From positions 992,001 to 1,056,000 of the forward strand of contig NZ_CP069421.1 in assembly GCF_018118585.1 (NCBI RefSeq): 64,000 nucleotides of DNA, read 5' to 3'. A program made the position numbers and the translations under genes. Positions within the stretch are counted from its first letter, which is position 1, and each line of letters opens with the position of its first letter. The notes under the pieces were generated by a model. That model saw only the letters and a list, made by a program, of their open reading frames with translations, did no database searches and was not told the DNA's origin. The stretch is from Aristaeella lactis (GTDB taxonomy: Bacteria > Bacillota > Clostridia > Christensenellales > Aristaeellaceae). Below, in pieces: positions 36,588 through 45,752 of this stretch.

Positions 36588-36842
36588 TTTCGGCTTTAGC
36601 CGAAAATATCACATTGAGCCGCAGGCTCAATATATCATATTCTGCTGAAAGCAGAATATATCATGTTGACGCAGTCAACATATCATTTGGCTGCGTCAGC
36701 AGCCATTCCCCGCGGCCGCAGCCGCCAGTAACCTTCACATTCGGCGGCAGGCGAATATTTCACATTGGGCGCAGCCCAATATTTCACACGCCGAAGGCGT
36801 ATTTCACATTTCAAAGCAATTCATTGCTTTGAAATATTTCAC
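36588..36842. repeat. Palindrome-ladder array D (9 hairpins)
   Basis: Between divergent genes. Left half with ATATCAT/ATATCAC spacers: 36588-36605 (TTTCGGC, ttta), 36613-36631 (ATTGAGCC, gca), 36639-36657 (ATTCTGCT, gaa), 36665-36679 (GTTGAC, gca), 36689-36704 (GGCTGC, gtca). Right half with ATTTCAC spacers: 36739-36756 (ATTCGGC against GGCGAAT, one mismatch), 36764-36780 (ATTGGGC, gca), 36788-36800 (ACGCC, gaa), 36808-36835 (13-base arm beginning ATTTCAAAGC). The change of spacer halfway suggests two arrays joined; 36705-36738 between the halves has only GC-rich filler. Confidence 0.9.
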
Positions 36843-36870
36843 TTACCACTTTCATCCGAAGGCGCACACC
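36836..36870 (-). pseudogene. Orphan copy of the small-protein C-terminal tail
   Basis: On the minus strand codons read PSDESGK and stop, ending in the last ATTTCAC spacer of array D, as the tail PSDEAGK does at array C. No start or upstream coding part is found. Either a decayed copy of the small membrane gene or an array boundary motif that happens to be read as coding at 36294. Confidence 0.45.
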
Positions 36871-36976
36871 TTCCTCCAAGCATTATACCACTCCTCACCT
36901 TCCCTCCGGAAGGTTTTCTCTCCTCTCACGTAGAATATTTTATTGTTATGTATTTAATGAAAGAGGGGGCTCTCTT

Positions 36977-39900
36977 TTGAAGTCTTTTCTCATTCCGGTC
37001 GGCCAGCGTGCGGGTGCCTCTCTGCCAACGCTTTTCTCCGCTCTTTCCTGCGGTGCCGCGCTTCCTGTTACCGGCCTGGACATTTTTCATATCACAGACG
37101 TCGAATCTGATCCGCTGATCCCGACTCTTGCCGAAGACCTGAACAGGATGCATACTCTCCTGAAACACGGGGATAATGCTTCCCTTTTCCCGTCTTCTTT
37201 TGTATATCAGTCTTTCCGTCCGCAGCTTCCTTCTGTCCTCAGCCTGTCTGAGGATCCGTCTTCCGCTGCCCTCCTGGCCGCACTGCGCGGTAAGGGCGTT
37301 CCCCTCTCTTACAAAACTGACCGTGAAGCGGTGGAATGGGCCTTTTCGGTCCTGCTTTCTTCTGATCCGGAAGGCACTACCGCTCCCATGCGTACCTGGT
37401 TTGAAAAGATCAGGTCCTGCGTTTCCTCTGCGGAAGAATACCGTGTAGCGATTCTATGTGATCCTGCCGATCCCTTTTCCGCCGGTGCTTCCTTTGCGCT
37501 GCTTCGCTGGCTCAGCAGAACGGTCAAAGCGGATCCGTCCTGCCTTTCCCTTTTCTGTATTGGCACCGGATCCCTGAATGCGTCCGGACCCGAGAGTGAC
37601 TGCTTTGCTTCTTCTGTCCGTGCGCTGGCTGAACAGGATCTTGCCGGCCGTCCGGATCGTCCCGGTACCGCCTGTGCGGACGCGGTCTGGCTGCTCTTTA
37701 TGCCTTCCTCCATGCTCCGCTCACCGGAATCTATCCGCCTGCTTTACACTGTCCTTGCCAGGTGCCTGGCCCGCTTTTTCACCGCGTCCAAAGTGCCTGC
37801 CCCGGGGCTTCATACAGTTACCCTACCCGGAATCCTGACTCTTCAGTCCCTGGGGGAAGAGGCAAAGTCTTTTGCCGCCTTTATGCATTCTTCCGCCTGG
37901 CTGCTGGCCGATCTTTTCCCCTCTCTTTCTTCTGCCTGCGATCGCCAGGGCGCCCTTCGTTCCCTTGGCCGCAATTCCCGCGGCGGGTTCTTCCGTCGTC
38001 TTGCGGGTCAGCATGCGAATCCTTCGGAACTGCGGGATAGCATTTCCCGGGTCCGTCGCGCTTTCAGTGCTGTCCTGTCGGAGATTCTCTCCACCCTTCG
38101 CTTCCTGCCGGATCAGATGCGCCTGCCGGCCGTTTCCGATCCTCTCTGGCAGAAGGTTGTGGATGCCTGCGGCAAAACGGTCACCGTCGCTTCAGAATAT
38201 GATGTCTCCAGGGCGGAAGCTGAAGAAGCAGGTGTTCTGAATGTCCGTCCGGTTCACCGTGTCTCCATGGCGGATACGGAGGAGGAAAAAGCCGGCCGCC
38301 GCCTGGAGGATATCGCTGCCCAGCTGAAAGAAGAAACCGATAAAAGGGATGAACTCTTCAAAACCGTTGGCGGCTGCTGGGCTTTCCTGGCGTTGCATAA
38401 CTGCCGTCAGCGCTGCCAGGAGGCACTGGAAAAGGCTAAGACCCGTCAGGCTGATGTGCTTGCGCAGGCATCCGGGGATCATCTGGCTGAAGCTTCCATT
38501 GCCCGCCGGATCCGCCTGCTGGAGGCGGCGGTTGCCCGCTGTGACCGGGATATTTCCGATCCTTCGCTGTCCGCCCGTCTGGAGTCTGATACTCCCTCTT
38601 CCCTGGAAGGTCTCACCTCATTCTCTTCCCTGATTTTTGATCCCGCGGCGGCTGAAAAGCTGTCTGTCCTGATCACACCTTCCGCGGATTCCTTTGAAGC
38701 ATCGAAGAAGGAGCTTATCAGCCTGCTTCCTTCTCTTTTCCCCGGTTTTACCCTGTCTGACGCAAAGCAGCTTTTCCGCCAGCTCCAGTCCGTTTCATCC
38801 CCGGATTCGGCGACTGATCCGCTGTCCGAACTCTGCCTTTCCGCCCTGGATGTCAGCACGGCGGAACTGCGTCCCATTCGCCTCGTTTCTGCCGGTGAAG
38901 TACCAGCCCTTCCGCTCCTGCCGGATCTGTACCCTGCGGGTCCCCTGCTGACAGTGGATTCCCTGCTGCCGCTTCTGCCCGGTTCAGCCGGGGAGGATCC
39001 CGTTCCTGTCAGGCGTGCCCTGCTGGCCCTGCTCCTGCTTCGACAGTACCGCCGCCGTGCTTCTGATGAAGCTTCCCTTTCTGTTGTAAAGTATCAGTCC
39101 GGGGATTCTCCCGTGTTGAATGCCTGGCTGGCCGCCCGCGGCACAGACAGCGTATATATCTGCTCTCTTGAAAAAGAGGATACCAGCCTTCCCTTTGCCC
39201 TGTTTATTCCGGGCCGGGCTTTACTGCCTGCCCGCCTGACTGCGGCACATACTTCCCTGATCCCTGTCTTTGCCTCTCCCTGGTTTGACTCGGAGACGCT
39301 TTCCTTCCGGGATCCCTGCGGCGTTCTGTGTGAGGGGGATCGTACGATCCTTCGTGAACAGCTGGACCGGATGATCAAAGCCTTACCGGAAGAAGGTTCT
39401 GAAGCCCTTGTTTCCTTCCTTACCGCCTTCTTCAAAGACCTGGATCCCGTACATCTTTCATCCGCGCTGCCGGATCATCTCAAGCTCCGGATGAAGGCTG
39501 CCTATGGTCTCCGGATGCTGCCGGCGTTCAGCGATACCCTGCTGCGCACACCCTGTTTCTATGAACGTTTCCTGGATTCCGATGAAATCGCAGCGGCGCT
39601 CATGGGCCGTTCCTCCTTTACAGCCTCACCCTGCTCTGTACCGGATGATATCCTGTTCCTGTACAGGGATGTTCCCTTTGCCCGGGAAAGCTCCCGTACC
39701 TTGCTGGAAGCCATTCCGCTTCCCGCGGAAAAGTGGATCCTCAGTCTCCTGGACAGTGAGTGCAAAATCCTTTCCAGCGCGTCTGATGATTATCATGAGC
39801 GTCTGATGCAGGAACTCGGCAAGCTCCTGGAACGTTATCCGGATGCCCTGCCGGAAGCCCGGGAAGCAGCGTCCGACCTGATGGAAAAAGCAGCCAAGCC

Positions 39901-42202
39901 CGTCACTTCCCCGGATACGGAACTGACCTGGCCTTGGGATCCCAAGTCTCCTTCCGTCCTGACAATCCTTACGGAATGCCTGGGCGAAAACCTGGCTTCC
40001 GCCGCGTTGCAGCCCTTCAGTGACCTGCTGACCCTTTTCCCTGCCCGAGGCCGGGAGATCATCGGCGATGCCCTTATGTCCGCCATGTGCGTCCTGCCGC
40101 CCCGTCCCGTAACTATCCAGCCGGAAGAGACGGAAGAGGAGCTCGATCAGGATCAGGAGGAGCAGGCCCAGCCTCATGAAGTACCCGCGGATTCGGTTCT
40201 TCCGCCCCTGTCCCCGTCGCTCTGTAATGCCCTTTGCCGCCTGCCGGAAGGAAAAACCATGATCCGTCCCGGCATGCTTTCCTTTGATCATGCGGATAAC
40301 AACGCGGTTAAGGTCACCCTGCTGCTGGAGGGAAGCTTTGATGTGCGGCTGACCCGTGTTTACAGTGAGGAAGAGATTGTCCGTCTCTATGCCCATGATA
40401 TTCCCACCCTCTCCGTCTGGCCGGATCTTCCCTTTGATCCGGAGGACTGGAAGGCTTACTTTATTTATTCGTCACTGCCCGCCGGTTTCAGTGTATCTGC
40501 CGGCACAGCCGATGGCGGTACCGTATCCTCCTCGGAAGACGCGGAACGTTCTGTCTGCCGCTCCGCTTCCTTCCCGCTGGCCTTCTCCCTTTTCCGCGGA
40601 ACGCAGTCTGCGGGTGCTGTGCTGAATATACTGCCCCGTCCGGAAATCCGCCGGGAGGATGCTGTAACCGCCTGTGTGGACTTCGGTTCGGTGGGAACTT
40701 CCGTGGTCTTCTCTGTCGGTCATCAGCGCCGTCCAATGCAGGGGCCGACCCTCGTCCGTACGCTTATCACAAACCCTGCCCGTTCCAGGGATCTTCTCCG
40801 CAGGGAATTTCTGCCCGCTGTTCCTGTCTCGGCTCTGCTGCCCACCGCTTCCCGTATTTTCCGCAATATCCCGGGCGAATCCCCGCTTCCTTTCGAGGAT
40901 GGAATAGTCCTCATGTCTTCCGACTTGCAGGATGTGCTTTCCATTCCTTCCGGTGCCCTGTATACCTGCCTGAAATGGGAGGAGGAAAAAGGCCGCTCTG
41001 TTTCCCTCTGCCTGCATCAGATCATGCTCATGACTGCCCTGCAGGCCCGCTCAGACGGTGCCGCCACCCTCTGCTGGCGTTTCTCCGTTCCGGATGAGAT
41101 GGCACGGGCCGGACGTGAACGTCTGGCTGCCCTCTTCACCGAACTGGCGGAGCAGGTCTGCCTGGAAAGCGGTTTCCCCATTCCGAAGAATGTGCCCCTG
41201 GTGACTTTTGCGGCGGAAAGTTCCGCCCTGGGCGCCTATTTCCGCCTCTGCGCTTCCGAGGATACCCGCGGCGGCTTTATGGTGCTGGATATCGGTGCCT
41301 GCACAGCGGATATTTCCCTGTTCCTTCGCGGCCGTGAGCAGGCCGTCCGTACCTGCCAGATTCCGTTGGGCGTCCATTATATGCTGCTGCCCTCCCTGCT
41401 TCGGGAACCGGGCATGCTGCGCCAGGACCTCGGTTATATACAGGATCCCGCCTTCCAGCAGGATCTTTCCATGCTGGAAAAAACGCTCTGTGATGCCAAA
41501 GCGGATATCTCCGCCCTGCGTCATTCCCGCCTGGCCCTGGACAGCTTCATTGCGGACCGCTTCACCTCGCTGATGCCGGCCCTGCTCCAGAATCCGACAA
41601 CGGGTATGCCCACGCGCACCGGTTCCATCCTGCTGCTCCATTTCAGCTATCTGATGATGCTTTCCGGCCTCATCCTGTTGCAGATCGCCGCGGATCCCGG
41701 CAAAAACGACTTCCTGCCGGAGCAGATGAGCCTCTGCCTTTCCGGCCGCGGTTCCATCCTGCCGGAGTGCCTGCCGGATCAGTATAAAACTGCTCTCTGG
41801 CATTTCCTGACCATGTTCCGGAACCGCCGTGTGGCGTCCCTGTCCTTCCTCTTCTCTTCTGAGAAGAAAATGGAGATCCCTGTGGGCCTTTCCGTGCTGG
41901 AAGAGGTTTCCGCTGCCCTGCCCGCGGCGTCCATGGTACCCGCCGCCATCTCCGTCCGTCCGGAGGAGCTCCTGCCGGAGTTCATCCTTCGTTTTGCGAA
42001 GGAGTTCCCCGCTTCCGCGGAGCTGCTCTTCCACGGCTTCTATACCGGTGATTTCTATCATCCCTTCACCCCCTACGGCGAATCCGTCATCTCCCGTGCG
42101 ATCTCCCAGTCCTTCACCGACCGCACCGCGCTCCTCCCCTACGATGCCCTCGCCGCCTGGATTTCTTCCCTCCTGGACCTTCTTCATGAGCCTGTGGTGT
42201 AA
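36977..42202 (+). CDS. Giant 1741-residue protein with C-terminal actin/Hsp70-fold ATPase
   Basis: Start TTG behind GAGGGGG. No signal peptide or membrane segment, so cytosolic. Residues about 1228-1741 carry an actin/Hsp70-type ATPase: phosphate-1 VDFGSVGTSVVF near 1233, phosphate-2 VLDIGACTADIS near 1436 and an adenosine-type LSGRGS near 1587. The N-terminal 400 residues begin FLIPVGQRAGASL and contain DPFSAGASFALLRW near 172, glycine/alanine/serine loops that could belong to a tubulin- or Rossmann-like fold, but I cannot assign one. A coiled-coil-like charged stretch lies near 430-500 and an acidic linker near 1055-1075. Stand-alone gene between two ladder arrays. SrfB-like large actin-fold proteins are one comparison; this is not established. 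Confidence 0.75.
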   Translation: MKSFLIPVGQRAGASLPTLFSALSCGAALPVTGLDIFHITDVESDPLIPTLAEDLNRMHTLLKHGDNASLFPSSFVYQSFRPQLPSVLSLSEDPSSAALLAALRGKGVPLSYKTDREAVEWAFSVLLSSDPEGTTAPMRTWFEKIRSCVSSAEEYRVAILCDPADPFSAGASFALLRWLSRTVKADPSCLSLFCIGTGSLNASGPESDCFASSVRALAEQDLAGRPDRPGTACADAVWLLFMPSSMLRSPESIRLLYTVLARCLARFFTASKVPAPGLHTVTLPGILTLQSLGEEAKSFAAFMHSSAWLLADLFPSLSSACDRQGALRSLGRNSRGGFFRRLAGQHANPSELRDSISRVRRAFSAVLSEILSTLRFLPDQMRLPAVSDPLWQKVVDACGKTVTVASEYDVSRAEAEEAGVLNVRPVHRVSMADTEEEKAGRRLEDIAAQLKEETDKRDELFKTVGGCWAFLALHNCRQRCQEALEKAKTRQADVLAQASGDHLAEASIARRIRLLEAAVARCDRDISDPSLSARLESDTPSSLEGLTSFSSLIFDPAAAEKLSVLITPSADSFEASKKELISLLPSLFPGFTLSDAKQLFRQLQSVSSPDSATDPLSELCLSALDVSTAELRPIRLVSAGEVPALPLLPDLYPAGPLLTVDSLLPLLPGSAGEDPVPVRRALLALLLLRQYRRRASDEASLSVVKYQSGDSPVLNAWLAARGTDSVYICSLEKEDTSLPFALFIPGRALLPARLTAAHTSLIPVFASPWFDSETLSFRDPCGVLCEGDRTILREQLDRMIKALPEEGSEALVSFLTAFFKDLDPVHLSSALPDHLKLRMKAAYGLRMLPAFSDTLLRTPCFYERFLDSDEIAAALMGRSSFTASPCSVPDDILFLYRDVPFARESSRTLLEAIPLPAEKWILSLLDSECKILSSASDDYHERLMQELGKLLERYPDALPEAREAASDLMEKAAKPVTSPDTELTWPWDPKSPSVLTILTECLGENLASAALQPFSDLLTLFPARGREIIGDALMSAMCVLPPRPVTIQPEETEEELDQDQEEQAQPHEVPADSVLPPLSPSLCNALCRLPEGKTMIRPGMLSFDHADNNAVKVTLLLEGSFDVRLTRVYSEEEIVRLYAHDIPTLSVWPDLPFDPEDWKAYFIYSSLPAGFSVSAGTADGGTVSSSEDAERSVCRSASFPLAFSLFRGTQSAGAVLNILPRPEIRREDAVTACVDFGSVGTSVVFSVGHQRRPMQGPTLVRTLITNPARSRDLLRREFLPAVPVSALLPTASRIFRNIPGESPLPFEDGIVLMSSDLQDVLSIPSGALYTCLKWEEEKGRSVSLCLHQIMLMTALQARSDGAATLCWRFSVPDEMARAGRERLAALFTELAEQVCLESGFPIPKNVPLVTFAAESSALGAYFRLCASEDTRGGFMVLDIGACTADISLFLRGREQAVRTCQIPLGVHYMLLPSLLREPGMLRQDLGYIQDPAFQQDLSMLEKTLCDAKADISALRHSRLALDSFIADRFTSLMPALLQNPTTGMPTRTGSILLLHFSYLMMLSGLILLQIAADPGKNDFLPEQMSLCLSGRGSILPECLPDQYKTALWHFLTMFRNRRVASLSFLFSSEKKMEIPVGLSVLEEVSAALPAASMVPAAISVRPEELLPEFILRFAKEFPASAELLFHGFYTGDFYHPFTPYGESVISRAISQSFTDRTALLPYDALAAWISSLLDLLHEPVV

Positions 42203-42213
42203 GTATCCAAAAT

Positions 42214-42333
42214 ATTCGGCGGAGCCGAATAATTCATATCTGCCTACGGCAGATAATTCATATTGAACGACATAGTCGTTCAATAATTCACATTCGCCTT
42301 TAGGCGAATAATTCATTGGCTGCGCCAGCAGCC
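42214..42333. repeat. Palindrome-ladder array E (5 hairpins)
   Basis: Between two plus-strand genes. 42214-42230 (ATTCGGC, gga), 42238-42254 (ATCTGCC, tac), 42262-42284 (ATTGAACGAC, ata), 42292-42309 (ATTCGCC, ttta), 42318-42333 (GGCTGC, gcca). Spacers AATTCAT, AATTCAT, AATTCAC, AATTCAT. All arms perfect. It starts 11 bases after the giant gene's stop and ends 22 bases before the trmH ATG, so it lies in the trmH leader. Confidence 0.9.
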
Positions 42334-42355
42334 CCCTGAAGGGAGCCACCCACTT

Positions 42356-43102
42356 ATGGAAACCCTATCTTCCCTCAAAAACCCCAAGGTTCTCTCCTGG
42401 CGTTCTCTCCGTGACAAAAAGGGCCGCCTGGAACAGAATGCCTTCCTCGTGGAGGGTGTCCGTATGGTTCGTGAGGCGCTGTCCTCTTCCTTCACGGTAA
42501 ATGCCGTCCTCCTGCGGGAAGGTTTTGTTCCGGATTTCGTCATCCCGGACTCCATCCGCACGTATCTCCTGCAGGAGCATGTGTTCCAGTCTGTCTGCGA
42601 CACAAAGACTCCCCAGGGCATTGCCGCTGTCCTGAATCTTCATGCTAAGGAAGCGGCGGGTTCCCGCCTGCTGGCCCTGGACGGCGTCCAGGATCCCGGT
42701 AATGTGGGCACCATCATCCGTACCGCGGATGCCGCCGGTTTTGACGGTGTGCTCTTCAGTCCGGAATGTGCTGACCTCTTTTCTCCCAAGGTGCTGCGTT
42801 CCACCATGGGCAGCATTTTCCGCCTGGGCTTTTCTTTCCCGAAATCCCTTCCGGATGCGCTCACGCAATTAAAAAAGGACGGTTTTTCCGTCCTGTCTTC
42901 CCAGCTGGATGGGGATCCCTTCTATGAGCGGAAGGATATCGGTTCTTCCTTCGTCCTCGTCATCGGCAACGAGGGAAACGGCATCTCCGATGAGGTAAAA
43001 GCTGTCGCTACCCATCGTCTGTGCCTGCCCATGCGCGGCGGTGCCGAATCCCTGAACGCCGCCGTCGCGGCGGGGATCATGATGTACGATCTCACCCGTT
43101 AA
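42356..43102 (+). CDS. TrmH/SpoU-family RNA 2'-O-methyltransferase
   Basis: 248 residues. A short N-terminal substrate domain (NAFLVEGVRMVREAL) precedes a SPOUT knot domain: LDGVQDPGNVGTIIRTADAAGF near 108-129, VIGNEGNGIS near 201-210 and LCLPMRGGAESLNAAVAAGIMMYDL at the end, all SAM-binding motifs intact. Resembles RlmB-type rRNA guanosine methyltransferases, but substrate is not certain. A divergent copy of its last ten codons lies downstream at 43258-43290. Confidence 0.92.
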   Translation: METLSSLKNPKVLSWRSLRDKKGRLEQNAFLVEGVRMVREALSSSFTVNAVLLREGFVPDFVIPDSIRTYLLQEHVFQSVCDTKTPQGIAAVLNLHAKEAAGSRLLALDGVQDPGNVGTIIRTADAAGFDGVLFSPECADLFSPKVLRSTMGSIFRLGFSFPKSLPDALTQLKKDGFSVLSSQLDGDPFYERKDIGSSFVLVIGNEGNGISDEVKAVATHRLCLPMRGGAESLNAAVAAGIMMYDLTR

Positions 43103-43132
43103 CCTTCCAAAAAAGCTTAAACCATCTGTATC

Positions 43133-43252
43133 GTTCGCCCAACAGGCGAACATATCACTATCGACGAAGTCGAAAATATCATATTTGCCTTTGGCAAATA
43201 TATCATGTTGACGAAGTCAACATATCATTGCGGGCCTGGACTCAGGCACGCT
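43133..43252. repeat. Palindrome-ladder array F (4 hairpins plus edge hairpin)
   Basis: Between convergent trmH and a Gfo/Idh gene. 43133-43151 (GTTCGCC, caaca), 43161-43173 (TCGAC, gaa), 43183-43199 (ATTTGCC, ttt), 43207-43221 (GTTGAC, gaa); spacers ATATCAC or ATATCAT. The edge hairpin 43231-43252 pairs GCGGGCCTG with CAGGCACGC (one mismatch) and touches the trmH-like remnant. Confidence 0.88.
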
Positions 43253-43290
43253 CTGCTGCCGGGATCATGATGTATGACCTGACCCGCTGA
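43253..43290 (+). pseudogene. Remnant of a second trmH 3' end
   Basis: Codons read SAAGIMMYDLTR and stop, matching the end of the intact gene (VAAGIMMYDLTR). Over the shared last ten codons nearly all differences are at third positions and silent, and the stop differs (TGA against TAA). Nothing coding precedes it. It looks like the end of a diverged homologue left behind on the far side of array F. Confidence 0.7.
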
Positions 43291-43293
43291 CCT

Positions 43294-44469
43294 TTATCGT
43301 CTGGATCCAGTTCCGCTATGATCAGATTCGTAGGTGATATCGCCGGTTTTCCTGCTGTGGGAACCGGCGATTTTCTTTTCCAGTTCTTCATGAAAACTCT
43401 TCTGCGGCACCGGCACGGATACCGCCTTGCCAGTCCATCCGGAGTAATGGATCGCGTTGGAAAGTTGCAGTGCCCGCAGTCCGTCTTCCGCGTCCGCGAT
43501 GAGGGGTGTTCCGTGCAGCAGGTGTCCGGCAAACGCGTTCAGCACACCTACATGCTGCGGGTTCTCCCCGTTTGTTTTTACTTCCTCTTCCTTTGTGTGT
43601 CCCCTGTACCAGGGATCATCACTCCTGAAGCACAGTTCCCGCTCGTTCTCATCAAGCCGGGTATACAGTACTTTACCGTCTTCGCAGACGATCTTTCCCT
43701 TCTCGCAGTCGATCTCCAGCCTGTTGGTTCCCGGCAGATCTCCTGTGGACGCGATAAATACGCCTGTCGCTCCGTTCATGAACTCCAGGTAGGCTGTCAC
43801 GTCATCTTCCACTTCAATATGATGCCATTTTCCTTCATGGCAATGGGCATGAACTGTTTTCGGCATCCCGCACAGCCAGATCAGCAGATCGATCTGGTGC
43901 GGACACTGATTCAGCAGCACGCCGCCGCCTTCTCCGGCCCACGTAGCACGCCAGGATCCGGAATCATAATATTTCTGTGTCCGGTACCAGTCCGTCACGA
44001 TCCAGTTTACCCGTTTGATCTCTCCAGGTTCCTTGCTGTCCAGGATCTGTTTGATGGCCCGGTAAAGGCTGTTGGTTCGCTGGTTAAACATCAGGGCCAG
44101 GGTTTTGCCGCTGGTTTCCGCCGCCCGGATCATGCGCTTTGCCGCCGCCGCTTCCACAGCGATAGGCTTTTCGCACATCACGTGCATGCCGTTGCTCAGC
44201 GCCTGCACGGTCATCTGCTCGTGCAGGTAGTGCGGCACGGCCACCAGCACCGCGTCGCATTGCTGGTCCCGGATCAGCTCCCGCCCGGAATCGTATACCC
44301 TGACGCCTGCCGGCAGCTCTTTCCTGGCCCATTCAACCCTCTCCGGCCGAACGTCCGCCACCGCCGCCAGCTCAATCTCCGGGCACTTTCCCGCCAGGAT
44401 ATTCCTGCAGTGCTCTGTACCCATATTCCCGATCCCGATGACCCCTAATCTAACCTTACTTGTACCCAT
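43294..44469 (-). CDS. Gfo/Idh/MocA-family oxidoreductase 1
   Basis: 391 residues from the ATG at 44467-44469; the frame continues upstream only as a read-through of array G (repeated Met-Asn-Tyr), without a ribosome site. NAD(P) loop VIGIGNMGTEHCRN near 9-22, CEKPIAVEA near 96-104 (catalytic Lys-Pro) and GGGVLLNQCPHQIDLLIWLCG near 180-200. These enzymes oxidise or reduce sugars and inositols. The ribosome site is weak (GGATAAG). Confidence 0.85.
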   Translation of the reverse strand: MGTSKVRLGVIGIGNMGTEHCRNILAGKCPEIELAAVADVRPERVEWARKELPAGVRVYDSGRELIRDQQCDAVLVAVPHYLHEQMTVQALSNGMHVMCEKPIAVEAAAAKRMIRAAETSGKTLALMFNQRTNSLYRAIKQILDSKEPGEIKRVNWIVTDWYRTQKYYDSGSWRATWAGEGGGVLLNQCPHQIDLLIWLCGMPKTVHAHCHEGKWHHIEVEDDVTAYLEFMNGATGVFIASTGDLPGTNRLEIDCEKGKIVCEDGKVLYTRLDENERELCFRSDDPWYRGHTKEEEVKTNGENPQHVGVLNAFAGHLLHGTPLIADAEDGLRALQLSNAIHYSGWTGKAVSVPVPQKSFHEELEKKIAGSHSRKTGDITYESDHSGTGSRR

Positions 44470-44489
44470 AATCTTATCCATATCATCAT

Positions 44490-44699
44490 ATTCGACGCAT
44501 TCGAATAATTCATTCGGCTGCTTTAGCAGCCACAAATCTTCATATTCGCCGGCAGGCGAATAATTCATATCGGCCATCGGCCGATAATTCATATTGAACA
44601 GCGCAGCTGTACAATAATTCATATTTCAAAACAATCCTGTTGTTTTGAAATAATTCATTGAGAATGCGCTCCGGCTCACTTGAGCCGGACCGCATTCTC
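44490..44699. repeat. Palindrome-ladder array G (6 hairpins plus edge hairpin)
   Basis: Between two minus-strand Gfo/Idh genes. 44490-44506 (ATTCGA, cgcat), 44516-44531 (GGCTGC, ttta), 44544-44561 (ATTCGCC, ggca), 44569-44585 (ATCGGCC, atc), 44593-44615 (ATTGAACAGC, gca; one mismatch), 44623-44651 (12-base arm ATTTCAAAACAA). Spacers AATTCAT. The edge hairpin has 19-base arms (44660-44678 and 44681-44699, one mismatch); its right arm is the last coding stretch of the oxidoreductase ending at 44676. Confidence 0.9.
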
Positions 44700-45752
44700 C
44701 TGCGCCTGAAGACTCAGCTCTGCCGCCAGAAACGCGTGCTTCTGTGTCATCGCGTTTTCCGTTCTTTCCAGGCAGTCCAGGATCAGCTTTCCAAAGAACG
44801 GATATCCGGTCACACCAACAGCGTTGATATACTTTTCTCCGCTGTCATTGACCACAAACAGGTGTCCTCCTCCGTTCTGTTCGGAAGCTATATTCACATA
44901 TTTACGGATCTCAATGTATCCCTTCGTGCCCTGGATAAACATTCTTCCGTCTCCCCAGGTACGCAGGCCGTCCGGTGTAAACCAGTCCAGTTTGAAATAT
45001 CCCGCTGATCCATTCTTGCCTGTCAGCTGCGCGTCTCCGAAATCTTCGAGTTCCGGATACTCCGGATGGGCAAAGTTGGCGATCCGGCTTGCGGTCACCT
45101 TTGCTTCCTCTTCTCCTGTGTAATACAGGAACTGCTCAAACTGGTGGCTGCCGATATCGCACAGGATACCGCCGTATTTTTCCCTTTCAAAGAACCAGGC
45201 GGGCCGTCCCGGCGCGCCAAGGCGGTGCGGGCCAAAGCCTGTCACGGAGATCACCTTACCGATCTCCCCGCTCTCCGCGATGTATCCCGCCAGGATGGAA
45301 CCCTCATCATGCAGCCGTTCCGCGTAATACACCATATACTTCTTCCCGGTGTCCTTCACGGCTTTCCGTGCGGATTCCAGCTGTTCCATGGTGGTAAAAG
45401 GCGCCTTATCGGTGAAGTAGTCCTTTCCCGCGTTCATGGCCCGCAGTCCCAGGGCACAGCGCTCACTGGTCACAGCGGCTCCGGCGATCATATGAGTTTC
45501 CGCGTCTTCCAGGGCTTCTTCCTCGCTGCGGGCAGCCTTTGCCTGCGGAAACGCTTTCAGGAATGCCGCCACCTTTTTCTCATCCGGATCATAGACATAT
45601 TTCAGTGTGCCGCCCGCTTCTGTAAGGCCGTTGCACATGCCGTAGATATGGCCGTGGTCCAGCCGGACCGCGGAGAACACAAACTCTCCCGGCTTCACAA
45701 CAGGCTGCGGCTTGCCTTTCGGCGCGTAGGTCATTCCATCTGAGACGTTCAT
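44676..45752 (-). CDS. Gfo/Idh/MocA-family oxidoreductase 2
   Basis: 358 residues. It has the dinucleotide fold but with VRLDHGHIYGMCNGL in place of the glycine-rich loop, and TDKAPFTTMEQ where relatives have EKPxA; the Lys is kept. C-terminal GGILCDIGSHQFEQFLYYTG and WGDGRMFIQGTKGYIEIRKY are typical of the alpha/beta domain. It ends in codons that form the array G edge hairpin and starts 1 base after the next gene's stop. Confidence 0.82.
   Translation of the reverse strand: MNVSDGMTYAPKGKPQPVVKPGEFVFSAVRLDHGHIYGMCNGLTEAGGTLKYVYDPDEKKVAAFLKAFPQAKAARSEEEALEDAETHMIAGAAVTSERCALGLRAMNAGKDYFTDKAPFTTMEQLESARKAVKDTGKKYMVYYAERLHDEGSILAGYIAESGEIGKVISVTGFGPHRLGAPGRPAWFFEREKYGGILCDIGSHQFEQFLYYTGEEEAKVTASRIANFAHPEYPELEDFGDAQLTGKNGSAGYFKLDWFTPDGLRTWGDGRMFIQGTKGYIEIRKYVNIASEQNGGGHLFVVNDSGEKYINAVGVTGYPFFGKLILDCLERTENAMTQKHAFLAAELSLQAQENAVRLK

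Noticed and set aside
43021-43290. Independent 89-codon gene across array F
   Set aside because: It runs through trmH out of frame and through the hairpins; only the last codons are meaningful, as a trmH remnant.
44470-44622. N-terminal extension of Gfo/Idh 1 through array G (repeated Met-Asn-Tyr codons)
   Set aside because: It only reads the ATGAATT complement of the spacers; no ribosome site, and the family start lies at 44469.
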